Shown here: positions 1 through 11,634 of the stretch, piece by piece | Position numbering within the stretch: position 1 is the stretch's first letter | How the letters are laid out: every line of letters begins with the position of its first letter | Made by a program: the position numbers and the translations under genes | The notes under the pieces: generated by a model | Told to the model about the DNA's origin: nothing | What the model saw: only the letters and a program-made list of their open reading frames with translations | Databases searched by the model: none | From: Lepidostoma basale | Taxonomy: Eukaryota; Arthropoda; Insecta; Trichoptera; Lepidostomatidae | Reading direction: 5' to 3' | Assembly: GCA_022606425.2 (NCBI GenBank) | Contig: JAHDVF020001261.1 | Coordinates: 861,001-925,000, forward strand | Length of the DNA: 64,000 nucleotides

Positions 1-800
1 TCAACGGTATCCAAGTCAGCAGTCTTCTTGTCCACTTTTCATCTAAACTTCTGGCGACGTGACTTGCCTATTGCCATTTTAGAGTCGCCACCCGGTGGAT
101 GATGTCAATGACCTTTGTTTTTTATTTTTTAATATTTTTTTTATTTTTTTTTTTATTTTTTTTTATTTTTTTTTATTTTTTTTTTTTTATGTACACAACA
201 GGTCGTTTGGACCCAATTACAGTATACAATTTTTATATTTTAGCTATTATATTGATTCTCGTGACATGTGATAGGTAGCCAATCTATCGCCATTTTATTG
301 TCACGTGAATTCTACACCAGACCAAAGACAGTGTGACAATCACACTGCCATCGCCGGGAATTGAACCCAGGACCTTCGGCATGGAAGTCAGAGCTCGTAA
401 CCACTCTGCCACGAAGGTCGTCGTTTTCTCTCTCCGTATCGTTTCTGACTCTGTTGTATCTTAGGCTTATTCCTAACAAGGCTCTTACCATGGCTCTTTA
501 GGTCACTCGTAGTTTCTCGGCACTTTTTGGACAATGTTACAGTTTCAAGACCATAAGTACCAACTGGCAGAACGCAGGTTTCATAGACTTTTCGTTTCAG
601 GTTGATCGGTATTTTCCGTTTTTTAAAGATGTAACCCATGTTTCTGATAGCTGCCCAGCTTAGTCCTATTTCTTATTTTTAGCTCTGCGGTTTGGTTATC
701 TCGGCCCAATCGAATATTGTGTCCCAGGTTGTATATTCTTGGACATTCTCAATTCTGTTGTCATTCACGCTGATTTCATTTCCGGTTGGGTTAAATCATT
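1..800 (-). mobile_element. Non-LTR retrotransposon 3' fragment, split by a SINE
   Basis: On the minus strand, 426-800 reads as a decayed reverse transcriptase C-terminal region (pieces such as CVLPVGTYGLETVTLSKK). Positions 1-111 hold the continuation, ending in a stretch that reads like VARSLDEKW. The two halves join when 112-425 is removed, as the related plus-strand copy at 52525-53005 shows. Frameshifts and stops make it dead. Clade not resolved; RTE-like endonuclease/reverse transcriptase elements have this type of C-terminus. Confidence 0.75.
112..425 (-). mobile_element. tRNA-derived SINE with AT-rich tail, nested in a LINE
   Basis: Read on the minus strand, the head near 425-340 carries an A-box-like TGGCAGAGTGG and a B-box-like GGTTCAATTCC, as in SINEs with a tRNA-derived polymerase III promoter. 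A conserved body follows, and the copy ends in a long A-rich tail (the T-rich tract at 112-190). Related copies lie at 24730-24990, 38885-38965, 51660-51900, 54390-54480 and 60080-60350. The insertion splits a LINE fragment. Confidence 0.8.
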
Positions 801-1555
801 TAGGGTTATCATATATCGATGTCAAATTACATTTAAATATTACATTATAATTTTAACCCTACTCCAATTCCTTCACATATTTTAGTATATAACATTTAAT
901 GCCTTTGAGTATAATAAGAGCAGAAAGTGTGTATTTTTTCAGTGAATCTCCCATATTCATTGTTCAAAATCAAAATGTTCCCATTAAGTATAATTTATTC
1001 GGTGTTTCCTTTTAGCATTTATTTGCAGCATAAAGTACGTTTCCTTTTAATAATGCTTTATGTGGATTCTGAAATATCCTCCATAAATTTGACTCCAACT
1101 TGTTCTCCACCCGCGTCTCACGAGACTAATAATAACTGCAGCATCATCTTGTCAAATGTAAAAGCTTTGATGTTAATTCCTATTAAAGTAATAAAGAGAG
1201 TTTACGTTGTATGAACAAGCTAACGCGGAGCAATGGACCAAGGAACCGCCACATCTAAAGCAACGTCTAATATCACTTAAAACTTGCTAAAAGTTATATT
1301 TTATTACAGACATATGCACGAGGGTGAATCACGCGCCGTGTTTGGGTTTCCTACAAACTTTAACGTTGGTTTTAACGATACACTACAAACAAAAAGTTTT
1401 TAGAGTTCCGCAAATGCACTTTTTGCACTGCTATAAATTTTAGAGTGACACTTTAAGTGCTTTGGGGTCATACACTTTAACGTTTTTACCAAGTTTAACT
1501 TATTAGAAAAGAGCTTTTTATTGAAAATGAGATGGAGTTTTAATTTTAGATAAAC
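801..1555. other. AT-rich intergenic DNA, no gene seen
   Basis: Reading frames in this stretch have AT-driven composition and no recognisable motif. It could hold an intron of the gene whose last exon is at 5327, but I saw no exon. Confidence 0.4.
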
Positions 1556-1745
1556 TTAAGGCGTTAACACTGTGGAATTCCATATAGACGATTTTTTATA
1601 TGAATACACTGTTTTTTCCACTTTTTAGTTTTTTTTTTCTAGACATGTTTCGAAGGCTTCATCATGTCGAAAAAAATAAACTTGAAAATAGAAATAACAG
1701 TGTTTTAATTCATAAAAAAATCGTCGAGATGGAGTTTTAAATAAG
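1556..1745. repeat. Foldback repeat, hammerhead-like family B (collapsed copy)
   Basis: Two imperfect inverted arms (around 1575-1640 and 1668-1740) share a CAGTGTTTTAATTCAT end with the hairpin at 4695-4905. The centre, minus strand 1642-1666, keeps TGATGAAG next to CCTTCGAAACATGTC. The hairpin loop between the two halves is missing, so the ribozyme-like fold is broken in this copy. Confidence 0.6.
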
Positions 1746-2562
1746 TAACCTACTGTTATGAATTTCGCATGGTGTTATTCATTTCTTTGAGTCGCATATG
1801 CATTGACAATATTGTATTTTTCTTTCTTTCTTCTATTTTCTTTGTATTTTAACAACACTTTTCACAGATATGTTTCGGTTATGAAATAACCTTTGTCAAT
1901 GTATTTTTTTAAACTATTTTTGTATTAATTCATTTTAAATTTGATATGACAGAATTTACCTTTTTAGTGATTGTGAAACGAGCTCTAATGTTTGATGGAC
2001 CATACATCCCGACCATAAATGTATTGTGCGGATTTTTTTAAAGAGAACAATACATTGAAACCACTTAAAATAAATTAGGAGACTTAAGAAGACCTTATTA
2101 TACCTAAACATTCTCCACAACGCCCCGAATTTGGCTTTCCTCCAAAATAATCCACATAAATAGCTGCAAGATTAAAATCTGACTTATTCTGTTTTGTTAT
2201 TACAAAGTTTCAATGTGTTTTGGGCATAATGTACAAAAAAATATTTTATTTCCACTTAAAACAAACAACAACAATACGTAAACAATATAGTTTTTACTTG
2301 ATTTAGAATTAAGTAAGGTTCTTTTTTATTGTTTACATCGTTTGTTTATTTTTTGTACGAGTATGTTTGTATACCGCAATGCCATGCCATTATTACTTAA
2401 AGGTACTGGAGTAGTGACGTTTTTGTCGTCATTTGATAATGATACATTGAAATCGATGTTTTTAAACTACAAAATTATATCTAACTAATGATTGACTATT
2501 GTACACCAAAATTTTCAATCGAAATATTTATAAGATTTCCTTTTCTTATAAAGAAAATAAAC
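1746..2562. other. AT-rich DNA with one small hammerhead-like hairpin
   Basis: No gene seen. Around 1861-1905 the minus strand has a GGTTAT/ATAACC hairpin followed by CGAAACATATC, a degenerate member of the hammerhead-like set. A related piece lies at 9893-9937. Confidence 0.35.
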
Positions 2563-3060
2563 TAACTTACTAACTAACCATCACGCCGTCTCCCCGAAGG
2601 GGTAGGTAAAAAGAATGGACTGCCACACTTTTATTCCTCAACATTCATACATCGTGTCATGCACGCGCGTTGATTTCTCTGACTCCTCACGTGGCCGATA
2701 TTCAATATTTGATTTATTTGATCGTGACACGTTTTCTTCGGTCTTCCTCTATTTATAGTTCCATTTACATCGTTAACATATATATTTTTTTACAATTCCT
2801 TTCATCATTCATTCTTTCCATGTGTCCAAACCATCTTAATGATCCTTTCATTATTTTGTTCATAACACCATCATTCGCATCGCATTCACTTCTTATATTT
2901 TCATTAGACACTCTATCATACACAGAGTATACACATGTTCGTCTGAGAGATCTCATTTCTACTGCATTTATTCTACTTTCATCCTCCTTTTGCCAGTTCC
3001 ATGCTTCGCTTCCACACAAAAGGGTCGGTACAAGAACACCTTCTTATTAGTAGTTCATGC
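2563..3060 (-). mobile_element. 5'-truncated LINE, (TTAG)n-tailed group
   Basis: On the minus strand this encodes the last part of a non-LTR reverse transcriptase, including MCGSEAWNWQKEDESRINAV and a WFGHMERM motif, then runs into TTAGTTAG repeats. Copies of the same group lie near 18.9, 21.7, 29.6, 43.9, 47.7, 49.6, 53.0, 55.7, 57.9, 58.7, 61.0 and 61.7 kb. It is truncated at the 5' end and broken by mutations. The microsatellite tail and near-absent 3' UTR suggest the RTE clade (inference). Confidence 0.8.
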
Positions 3061-4454
3061 TTGTTGTCTGGACAGCGTCATCCGCATACTACTTGACAGC
3101 TTACTAACCCCGCTTATTTTGGCAAAATAAAAAATGTTTAGTGGAACCTTGATATAACTAATCTCAAATGTATTTATTGTTTCTTAAACAATGATGTTAA
3201 CTCCATGTTAAATAATTAATACGAATTAAAACGTATGTTTTCTAAAAGTTTTATTATATTTAATGCAAATGACATATTTTGCCCGTCTAAGGCATAATCA
3301 AATGTGCAACTATGGCTAGATCTAAGGGATTTAAAAAAAACGTTTCATTGAAGAATTCGTCATATTGTGGCTCGTTAGATCGCGATTCCACTGCTCGTAT
3401 GTGCCTCTGAAATCGTGTGTTTAAACAAAACCATTTAAGTGTTTAATTTGTTTTTAAAAATGTTAGATCACAAATTAAGTGCTTCATACGGAAGAATTCT
3501 ATTATACTCGTAATAATATTATACATAAAAAAGTTAGATATTGATGCTGTTACATTTATGCATCTATTTTAGAACAACCGATTATAGTCGGTCTTGTTTC
3601 ATAAATCTATAAGTTATCTTTCCGATGCCACAATGATCAGTAATAATGAGGATATTTGGTTGTACTATATGAATTTGATGGGTGTTGTGCCGCGTTATTA
3701 TCCATATGCAAAGCAGTATTTATGATCACACGAGCATCGTATGTATAGATTACCAGTAACAATTAAATATAGATGTAGGTAGAAGAGCTGGTAGATTTTC
3801 TTGGAGCTTTACAGTTATTAATTATTCGCCGTTACCAAAACAAGGGTAATATGCTGCCGTTACAAACGGAAACCCGCAAGGATGTTCGCGAACCCGATTT
3901 CGAATTATTCTGGCTAAGTACCGAGGGCTAATTACAATACTTGAACCTTGTGGGAATGGAACTATAAAAAATATGTTTATTGCCAAATAATTACGATGTC
4001 ATTTAGATCATTTCTAAGCTGCAGTTTTATTCGTTTTTGAAATATTTGTTTAGATAAATAGTTTACGTGAAATTAGTTTTTTTAAACGTTATATTGAAAT
4101 AAATAATTATATTCGTTAATTGTTAGGAGTTATAGCAAAAATAAGTAGTTTTAAATAACTCTTTTAATGCAGTTAATAAACCAATTTTGCTCTAAAAACA
4201 ATTCCGACCAGTTACAACAACCGTACCCATTGTTGGCTGAAGATATGATTAATGGTTACAACTTTGTTCTCTAGAAAATATTTTGACATAAAGTAAACCA
4301 GTTATTATTATAATTGTAAGATTAGTTTCACCTTTTCAGGACACCATCAGCTAAATTTCAATGTATAATAATACACTCTGATGTTCTAAAATGAAGAGAC
4401 TTGTTCGAAAAACAAAATACTACGTTGGTAGAAATAAAAACAAAAAAAGTCATG
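3061..4454. other. Intergenic DNA, one degraded foldback repeat
   Basis: No coding region recognised. Around 3150-3310 is a degraded half of foldback family A (minus strand ends with TTTGATTATGCC). The patch at 3830-3960 is richer in C and G than its surroundings and not repeated in this window; it has no open frame I can assign. Confidence 0.35.
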
Positions 4455-4562
4455 TTAACCACTATTTTGAGTTTCGTCACAGCTTTTGTCAGAGCTTCGT
4501 CAGGGTTACAGTTTATTTTGTAACTCTGACGAAGCTCCGGCGGTAGCGAAAACGATTGGTTC
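4455..4562. repeat. Foldback repeat, hammerhead-like family D
   Basis: Two inverted halves meet at about 4513. The plus half has CTGACGA at 4526, a GCTCC/GGTAGC hairpin and GCGAAAACGATTGG. The minus half has CTGACGAAGCTC and ends CGACGAAACTC-like. Same plan as 41762-41866 but more decayed. Confidence 0.6.
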
Positions 4563-4694
4563 GAAAAAACAAAATAAAATTATGTGAAAACAAAGTACAC
4601 AAGTATTTAAAAAAAAAAGTCAATATTAATGATGTTATTGTTTTAATATCACTAATATATCAATGAAAACTGACAATGAAAAAAAATATTGACG

Positions 4695-4905
4695 AATTTT
4701 TATGAATTAAAACACTGTTTTTTCCACTTTTGAGTTCAATTTTTTCTCGACATGTTTCGAAGGCTTACACCTTCATCATCGGGAGAACAAATAAGTTTAT
4801 ATCGTTCTCCCGATGATGAAGGTAAGCCTTCGAAACATCTCGAGAAAAATAAACTTAAAAGTGGAAAAAAAAGTGTTTTAATTCATAAAAATTCGTCATT
4901 ATGAA
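4695..4905. repeat. Foldback repeat with two opposed hammerhead-like cores (family B)
   Basis: Long inverted repeat ending in TGAATTAAAACAC on the left and its complement on the right. Each arm carries a core: plus at 4805-4846 and minus at 4788-4745. In each, TTCTC pairs with GAGAA as stem I around CCGATGA, a GAAGG/CCTTC hairpin, GAAA, then CATC-TC (plus) or CATG-TC (minus). Hammerhead ribozymes use this layout; U4 of the CUGAUGA box is C here. No protein is encoded. Confidence 0.7.
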
Positions 4906-4917
4906 AATTTCACAGTG

Positions 4918-5280
4918 TTAACGCCTTAAGTTTGTCTTCTTCTTCTTTCCGTGTCCCGTCAGGTCTCCCCAACGTTGACTATCACCCTTGAGTAGGCCTC
5001 CCCGTCCTGGGCAGCTCGGAACAGCTCCCCCACGGTCCTCAGCCCCGTCCACTCTCGGATGTTCCTCAGCCAGGAAACCCGCCTTCTCCCAACAACCTCG
5101 TTGACCCTCAATCTTACCCTCCAAGATCAGATGCAATAGTGCGTACTTTTCGCCTCTCAGAACATGGCCCAAGTAGGACACCTTACGAACTTTGATGTTG
5201 CTCAGCAACTCTCTGTCAATTCTGGCTCTATGGAGAACGTTTGTGTTGCTGACTATGTCAGTCCAGGAGAGTTTATCAAA
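4918..5280 (-). mobile_element. 5'-truncated LINE fragment, VGGT-ending group
   Basis: The minus strand encodes a decayed reverse transcriptase C-terminus with YLGHVLRGEKYALLHLILEG and a following KIEGQRG segment. Related tails lie at 6215-6670, 19880-20105, 31410-31620, 38370-38565 and 60722-60965. Its 5' end stops only about 45 bases before the splice acceptor of the exon at 5327. Confidence 0.75.
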
Positions 5281-5326
5281 AGATATATATTTATTAAATT
5301 AATTCAAAGCAATCGTTGTATTCTAG

Positions 5327-5905
5327 GCCTCTCCTTCTCCTGGATGCGGACCCAGCATCGGGGGCAGCGGCATGCCGGGGAGCCCGAGCGGCGCGAGGCG
5401 TCCTTCCTGCGCGCTCCTGCATCCCGACCACGCTCGCCTCCTCCGCCAGCCGGCACACACCTCCGCGGAGGAGCTCAGAGACCTCTCTCCAACATCCTCC
5501 ACCAACTCGTCCATGACGTCGGTGGCGGCCCCGACGCGCCACCACCACGACTGGACTGCTCAACACGACCGGAGAAGAAGCTCAACCATGACGGCGAGAT
5601 ACTCGTTATTCGACGCTTTAGATTTAGAATACGCCCTGCTGAGAGCCGCTGCGAGGGGCAGTGTAGGACCGTACTCGCTATCAGAATCTCTACATAAGTT
5701 AACGTTTACCCAAAGTTTAGCGTTTCCCGCGTTAGCTCGCGGGTTAGCGGGTAAACGAGGCAGAGCGACGCCTGGTCAGAGTGTGCGCCCACCGGACCCG
5801 GGAGAATCTGGCCTGAACGCATTTGCTAAGGTGACCACAACGCTAGTGTTGGTGCTGGTTAGTGTTCTGGTGTTCGGAGTGGTCTACAAGTTTGTGAGAA
5901 CGTGA
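5327..5905 (+). CDS. Last exon of an unrecognised tail-anchored membrane protein
   Basis: An acceptor (TTCTAG at 5321-5326) opens a GC-rich frame of 192 residues ending in TGA at 5903-5905. The N-terminal part is rich in Ser, Pro, Arg and His and looks disordered. A middle block (about residues 88-140, including YSLFDALDLEYALLRAAA) looks helical. The C-terminus is a strong membrane helix, TTTLVLVLVSVLVFGVVYKF, followed by only VRT, so the protein would be tail-anchored or a C-terminal type II insert. Upstream exons were not found here. I do not recognise the family; junctophilin-like, SLMAP-like and other tail-anchored proteins share the layout, but no motif decides. GC content far above the flanks, an intact frame and a proper acceptor support a real exon. 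Confidence 0.65.
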   Translation, partial: ASPSPGCGPSIGGSGMPGSPSGARRPSCALLHPDHARLLRQPAHTSAEELRDLSPTSSTNSSMTSVAAPTRHHHDWTAQHDRRRSSTMTARYSLFDALDLEYALLRAAARGSVGPYSLSESLHKLTFTQSLAFPALARGLAGKRGRATPGQSVRPPDPGESGLNAFAKVTTTLVLVLVSVLVFGVVYKFVRT

Positions 5906-6100
5906 GGTTTGCTTTTGGCGCCGACAGATGGACTGCCGCCCGCGCCCCCGTAGTTCTTGTGTTTGCTTAGATCATTTATCTTGAGGGTAATCGCAGTGAC
6001 AAATGAATTGAGTCATCTTATGTCCAGTACAATTTAGTTGCTCTTGAATTAGGTATAAGAGCTCAAGCATATGCTCAGTATTAAAATATTATTCTATTTA
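5906..6100 (+). other. Probable 3' UTR of the tail-anchored gene
   Basis: Non-coding sequence after the stop, with a possible ATTAAA polyadenylation signal at 6080-6085. The LINE fragment beginning at 6215 sets an outer limit. Confidence 0.35.
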
Positions 6101-6214
6101 AACTATCTAAATCAGCAGTAGCTTCTGTTTGTTACGACTGTTACAGATTTAGGAAATATTTAGTTTTTTACCCTTAAATACATGTTTCATTAAAGATTTT
6201 TTGTTCTACTGACT

Positions 6215-6670
6215 TATTCTTTCGGTGCCGTGTCAAGTCCCCTCAACGTTGGCGATCACTGCAGCAAAGGCACCTCTATCCTGCGCTACTTGGAACAGGT
6301 TCTGAACTCTTGTTATTCCTGTCCACTCATTGATGTTCCGCAGCCAGGTCAGCCTTCTACCAACTCCCCGACGTCCCTCAACTTTTCTCATTTTATTAAA
6401 TGCAGCTCGTGCAACTTCAATTCTGAATTTTATTTGAATTTCCGGGTCAAGTGCTTTAGTGATAATGCTGCCAAGGTATTTAAATTGGTCGACCATTTCA
6501 ACATTCGCACCATTCAGTTGCAGAGTGGATGAAGAAGAATTAAGTCGCCCAAATGTCATCCATTTGGTCTTCTTCACGATGATTTTCAAACCCAGATCTT
6601 CTCCTGCTATATCAATTTTATTTATGAGTTCTTGAAGATCGGGTATACTATCAGGTAAAATAGCTACTGA
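6215..6670 (-). mobile_element. LINE fragment, VGGT-ending group, with internal deletion
   Basis: Open minus-strand frame of 146 residues: a reverse transcriptase thumb-like segment (VEMVDQFKYLGSIITKALDP) joined directly to the C-terminal WLRNINEWTGI region, ending ANVEGT and a stop. The joint suggests an internal deletion. No polymerase active-site motif is present in this piece. Confidence 0.8.
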
Positions 6671-7495
6671 CACAATATCTATTCAATAGTTGTATTTTTG
6701 TTTAATCCAATATTTTCTATCCGCTCTTTTTTCACCGGACTTTAAATTTACCTATCTTATAATGGATAGAAAGCGTAGTTGGGTTTTCTTTAAAAATAGT
6801 GTTATATGAATTTAAGGGTAAAAACTTGTGGATAATTGGGTAAATAATTAACTAAATAACATCGCATCAGAATTAAAGAGCTTTTGCAAGATTAATGAAT
6901 ACAAGGATGAGTGAAAACTTCTGCGAATTGTTGAATCGCTTTTGTTTTAAAACCATGGAAACTAATTGTTCCATAACTAGGGTAAATCTGTATTACTGCT
7001 TCAAATGTATTAAATTAATGTTGTTTAATGATCGACGTCAGAATTTGATGGCCCTGCCGTCTTCGTTACGCGCTGATCACAGATGTAATATTTAGTCGTT
7101 CGTGTACTGTCTTAAATCTTTATTTCTAAAGTTCATACAATCCATGTTCCAATATAATGATTGTATCAACTTATTTGTCTACTTTAAATTCGCCGTATAG
7201 TAATTTGAAATTGAATATAATTTTATTTTTGTCTATGGTTTTGTGTGAAATCTGTTCATTACCTCGTAATTTATATAATTTAAAACAGTTCTCTTACAAA
7301 TACCATTTGCTCATAGAAACCAATAAGCGAAAATAGTACACGGGTTTTTTTTTGGGCTTCTGAAATATCATATAATATATTCTCGTTTGAATTAATTGTT
7401 CTCTAAAATAGGTTTTCTAAATATGTTTTATTTTTAGATACAATTAATTTTATAATAGTAACAAAGCTGTTTAGCTTTAACGTTATAATTTCCAT
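6671..7495. other. AT-rich DNA, nothing recognised
   Basis: No open frame with recognisable content and no clear repeat match within the window. Confidence 0.3.
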
Positions 7496-7499
7496 GTGC

Positions 7500-8284
7500 T
7501 TAGTTCCTCTAAGCTTCTTCTCTCTGGCTCTACAGTACTTGACTAGGCCCGTCTCCAAAAATTTTCTTCAGCCGATCCTATCCTGAGCCATTGACTTCCA
7601 CTCCTCAATTTCAGGTCCCACAAAACACCGTCCAGCCAACGAAGCCACGGTCTTCCTATGCTGTGTCTTCCCTACGATCTTGTATATGTAAACTGTGCAA
7701 ATGTTGATAACTCCTCCATTCGCACCAGTTGTCCAGCCCACCTAAGCCTTTGGAGTTTTTTAAATTTGACAACGTCCGTTACAACTCAGATTTATGCCGG
7801 CGCGGCATCGCCATATATTATCATTGCAAACTGGGCCAAAAATTCTCCTTTAGAATTTTGCGCTTAAACACCCGCAACTTCTAGGAATCCACAACACACA
7901 GCGTCCAAGTCTTCGCTCCATATATCGAGAATAGCTTTGTGTTTTACTTATGCGAAGTTTTGTTTTCTTCGATATATTGATGGATTTTAGACTTTTCTGT
8001 TGACCGAAGTAGCATCTGTTGGCTGAGATGATGCGCTTTTTTATTTCGTCACTTATTATTTTATCAGAAGTGATCGTTGACCCCAGGTATTCAAATTCAT
8101 TGACGTTTTCAATGGTTTGATTGACTTTTTCAATGGTATAATTCACAAAACTCAATCTATCCCGTCCTCTGATCCTTGGCATATGACGCTTTCTTTTTTC
8201 AGCAAACAGATAATCCATATAATGTGTCCTAAACCCTGTTGTCTTCCCAATGAACTCGCCTCTAATGACCACTAGAAGAACCAC
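7500..8284 (-). mobile_element. Decayed LINE reverse transcriptase fragment
   Basis: The minus strand encodes VNEFEYLGSTITSD followed by EIKKRIISANRCYFG, a segment typical of the C-terminal part of non-LTR reverse transcriptases. Downstream (7500-7850) similarity continues with stops. 5' truncated and dead. Confidence 0.75.
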
Positions 8285-11080
8285 ATTTAATACAATTAAA
8301 TCTTCTACTGTGTAAGCACGTTTACTAAATTTTATATTAAAAATTATGTTGTTTTATTCATACCTTTAAATTTCCTATTATTTCCTGGATTTTCCTGGAT
8401 TTATTTGTCTAATTATTATTGTTATAACAATTATCTCTATTGTTTCCCATGTATAATAAATTATTTTAGAGATTTTTTATGTTTTTCTATGAACAAGGCC
8501 TACAAATTACTCAATATAATAAATATTTACTCAATTATAATTGTGTTCTAAAATCGATATCTTTGTAAACTAATAAATTGGATACACAAGGAATTATTTT
8601 TTATTGTTCGTTGAACAATGATTAAACCTTTATATTTAATAATTAATACGAATGGAGTTATCTGATTTCTAGAAGTTTTATTATATTAGTTAATGGAAAC
8701 GGCATTTGCCTTTCTGAGGCATTATCAAATGTCCATATGTGACGTTTTAATTTGTATTAATTTATTATGGAATTCTGTCGACTTTTCCATAAATTCTTTA
8801 TATAATATAATAATACTAAACAATATTGCACTTATTGTCGGCCCAATAAAATGCTTTAAATAGAACCTACGTGGGTTCGTTTGCTAATTAAAACTATTAT
8901 ATTAAAAACAATAAATTGTCACGAAGATATGAAAAATTATATATAGTAATGATATTATAACATGCATATATTATATACTTCTGTAAATAATAAAGTTTAA
9001 AAAATGTTTAAATGTACTGTGTATGCTATAAATATGTTATATTTATGTATGTACATAACTAAACATGTGTTATATTTGTGTCATTTGGGTAATTTAGTTT
9101 TTATACGGCTAATATTATTGATTAAAACATATTTAATCTTTTTTATATTTTTGTTTTTATGCCATTTTACGAATACTCTCAAAATAATTTCAATGTGTAA
9201 TATAATGTGAGGTTCGAGATTTTTATTTTGTATCGAATTCATTAATTAAAGAATAGCAGTGCACATGGAATAAAATGAACTAAATAAATTAACTATTTTT
9301 CCGTGGTTTAATTACTGCCATAACTGAAGAAAACAATTTTTAAAATTATGAAACTTCAAAAAATAACCAATGAGTGCATATTTGAATTAAGTCGATTTCG
9401 TATTCTTACCTTTCTCTAGTGATTAATATTCACAAATAATATAATTTCTACTAAACAATTGCTGCTACACTATTAACCAAAAAATAAAATAAAATCTCAC
9501 AGTAAATGGGATATATTTGAAAATGTATTTAAAATTCCAGAAATATGAACAAACGCATAAAATTATGTCTTATTCATTTTTCAATTATTCTAGATTAGGC
9601 TATTAGTTTATTCTTAGATTAGCCATCCTCTTGAGTAGTTTAAATCACAAGAATAAAAAAAATAAATGTAAAATTATGTGGTGTGTAAAAAAATAAAAAT
9701 AAACGACCCCATATTATTGCTAACCATAATATTATATTTATATGAGTATCGCTTTTTTTCTCTGTTTTCTTGGTCAGTATATGTTTGTCTGAGGATCTCG
9801 TTGTTGACAAAATAAGTCTAAAGCTAAATTTCTGTAAACAAATCAATTTAATAATTTTGAAAAACGTTGTATTTTCACAATATTTTAATACCCTTTTCAC
9901 AGACATATTTCGGATGGTTCTCATCCTTTGTTGGTGTAAATTAATAAATGATTAACGAAATATTGTACACCGAAGAAACAAGAGAATCATTTGAAACATA
10001 TATTTAGAACTTTATTAAAGCGTTCTGAAAATGCATTGTTTTATAAAAGATATTCAAATGCTCAATCGCACAGCACAAAGGCGAATATAAAACAAACCTT
10101 TTAAAATATTGATATGAGACTGAGATACGTGTCTAAAGTTGACTTATTTTATGGGTACATTTTACTTGTGAGTATTCGTAAAAAAGCTATAAATAATTAT
10201 TTAAGTAGTTGCAGTTTGGTATTAGATAACTTCATAGTTCATAACACGTTAGTAATAGATAATCTATTTTGTAGGTGTGCGTTATTATATTTTCGCTCTC
10301 TGATTGAAAACGAAAAATATATAAATTTATCAATGTGCTTCATTCGGTGTTACATATAAATATATTCAATAAATTGTATTAAATATAAATGAATACCTAA
10401 GGTTAAGTATGCACTAATAATATTTTAAAAATCATTGCTTATATTTATAACAAAATTCAAATAATCAGCAAACACAATAAACATCTTTCAAATTTCTTTC
10501 CCTCTGAATAATAAATATTCTTAAACATAATTTTACTTTTAATAATTAAATCTGACATATATTAAAAAGTGATTCTTACTGATCTATTTTAGGCTCTCAA
10601 AAATATGTTTAATCCATTATAAAAAATAGATGTTTTAACTGATATTATGATAAATAACTTTGTTTACCATAATATAATATGTATTTAGTGAGAAAATCAC
10701 TAATGAATTACATTTTTTTAATTAAATGAAAGTTGTAAACACAAACATGTTTTATCAACTCAATGATCAAATTGTTTAGTGATCTTAATACAATGTCTTT
10801 ATAATCTCACATTGTTATGCTGGTTGCCTTGAAAACAAAAATATATATTATCATTTAAAGATTATTGGGGCTAAGCTCTCTTATATTACATGAATATATT
10901 TTTAGATTACTATTTTCAACATATTAATCTACATTTTTGTATGTAAAAATGTGTAAAGATTAAATTATATCAATTTTATTATATTTATTAGAGGATTTCA
11001 AGTGTTGTTATTTTTAATTATATGTTTAAATATTAAATAATTGGGCTAAATAGTTAAGTTAAATATTTATCGAAAAAATT
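8285..11080. other. AT-rich intergenic DNA with degraded foldback pieces
   Basis: No gene recognised; the longer frames here look AT-driven. 8600-8745 is a degraded family A foldback arm. 9893-9937 (minus) is a GGATG/CATCC hairpin followed by GAAATATGTC, a degenerate hammerhead-like core resembling 1861-1905. Confidence 0.35.
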
Positions 11081-11084
11081 GTTT

Positions 11085-11310
11085 AAATGGCGCTGGGTAG
11101 GCCATGTCGTGCTCTAACGATAGGTGGACAAAATGCCTCATTTGCTGGCGTCCTAGTACGGCGACCTGAAACTCAGCAAGTCCCCAGCTTCGATGGAGGG
11201 ACTCATTAAAGAGACCGCCGGTACGACAGGGATACGTGCCCAGGATCCTCAGACATGGAAGAAGATGGAAGAGGCCTACATCCAGGAGTGAATGGGCTCA
11301 TAATGATGAT
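11085..11310 (+). mobile_element. LINE 3' tail fragment
   Basis: Plus strand reads WRWVGHVV near the start and WKKMEEAYIQE close to the end, followed by ATGATG-like repeats. [12 protein letters not shown] endings recur at 32085-32185 and are typical of non-LTR retrotransposon C-termini. Confidence 0.65.
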
Positions 11311-11483
11311 TTAAGCTTTATAAAACAATTGTGTGAGTTTAAAATATTCGTAATTACGTTTATGTTATTTTTTAATCAATTTGTAATTTTATCATTTGAT
11401 TTGTTGTTCATAACTTCTAAATATTTAATAAAATATTAATATTTTCCTGAACTTTGATTTTTCGTTTTTATATATACCCAATT

Positions 11484-11634
11484 AACTAACTAACTAACCA
11501 TCACGCCGTCTACCCGAAAGGTTAGGCAGAAAGAATGAACTGCCACACTTAAACTGATGCGGCACTCCATACATTTTTTAACGCCCCCGCGAGAGACGCG
11601 GTGTGATGGATGGGTTGCGAATCTCATCGCCAAT
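11484..11634 (-). mobile_element. Short SINE-like repeat sharing the (TTAG)n LINE 3' end
   Basis: About 150 bp. Read on the minus strand it begins TTGGCGATGAGATTCGCAAC, passes a CGCGTCTCTCGCG block, then enters about 65 bp matching the end of the (TTAG)n LINE group and finishes in TTAGTTAGTTAG. The same unit, with the same 5' end, occurs at 25029-25177 (-) and 28576-28713 (+). Confidence 0.7.

Noticed and set aside
5164..5697. Plus-strand 177-codon frame overlapping the tail-anchored exon
   Set aside because: It starts in LINE sequence and crosses the splice acceptor in another frame; the frame ending at 5905 has the acceptor and the membrane anchor.
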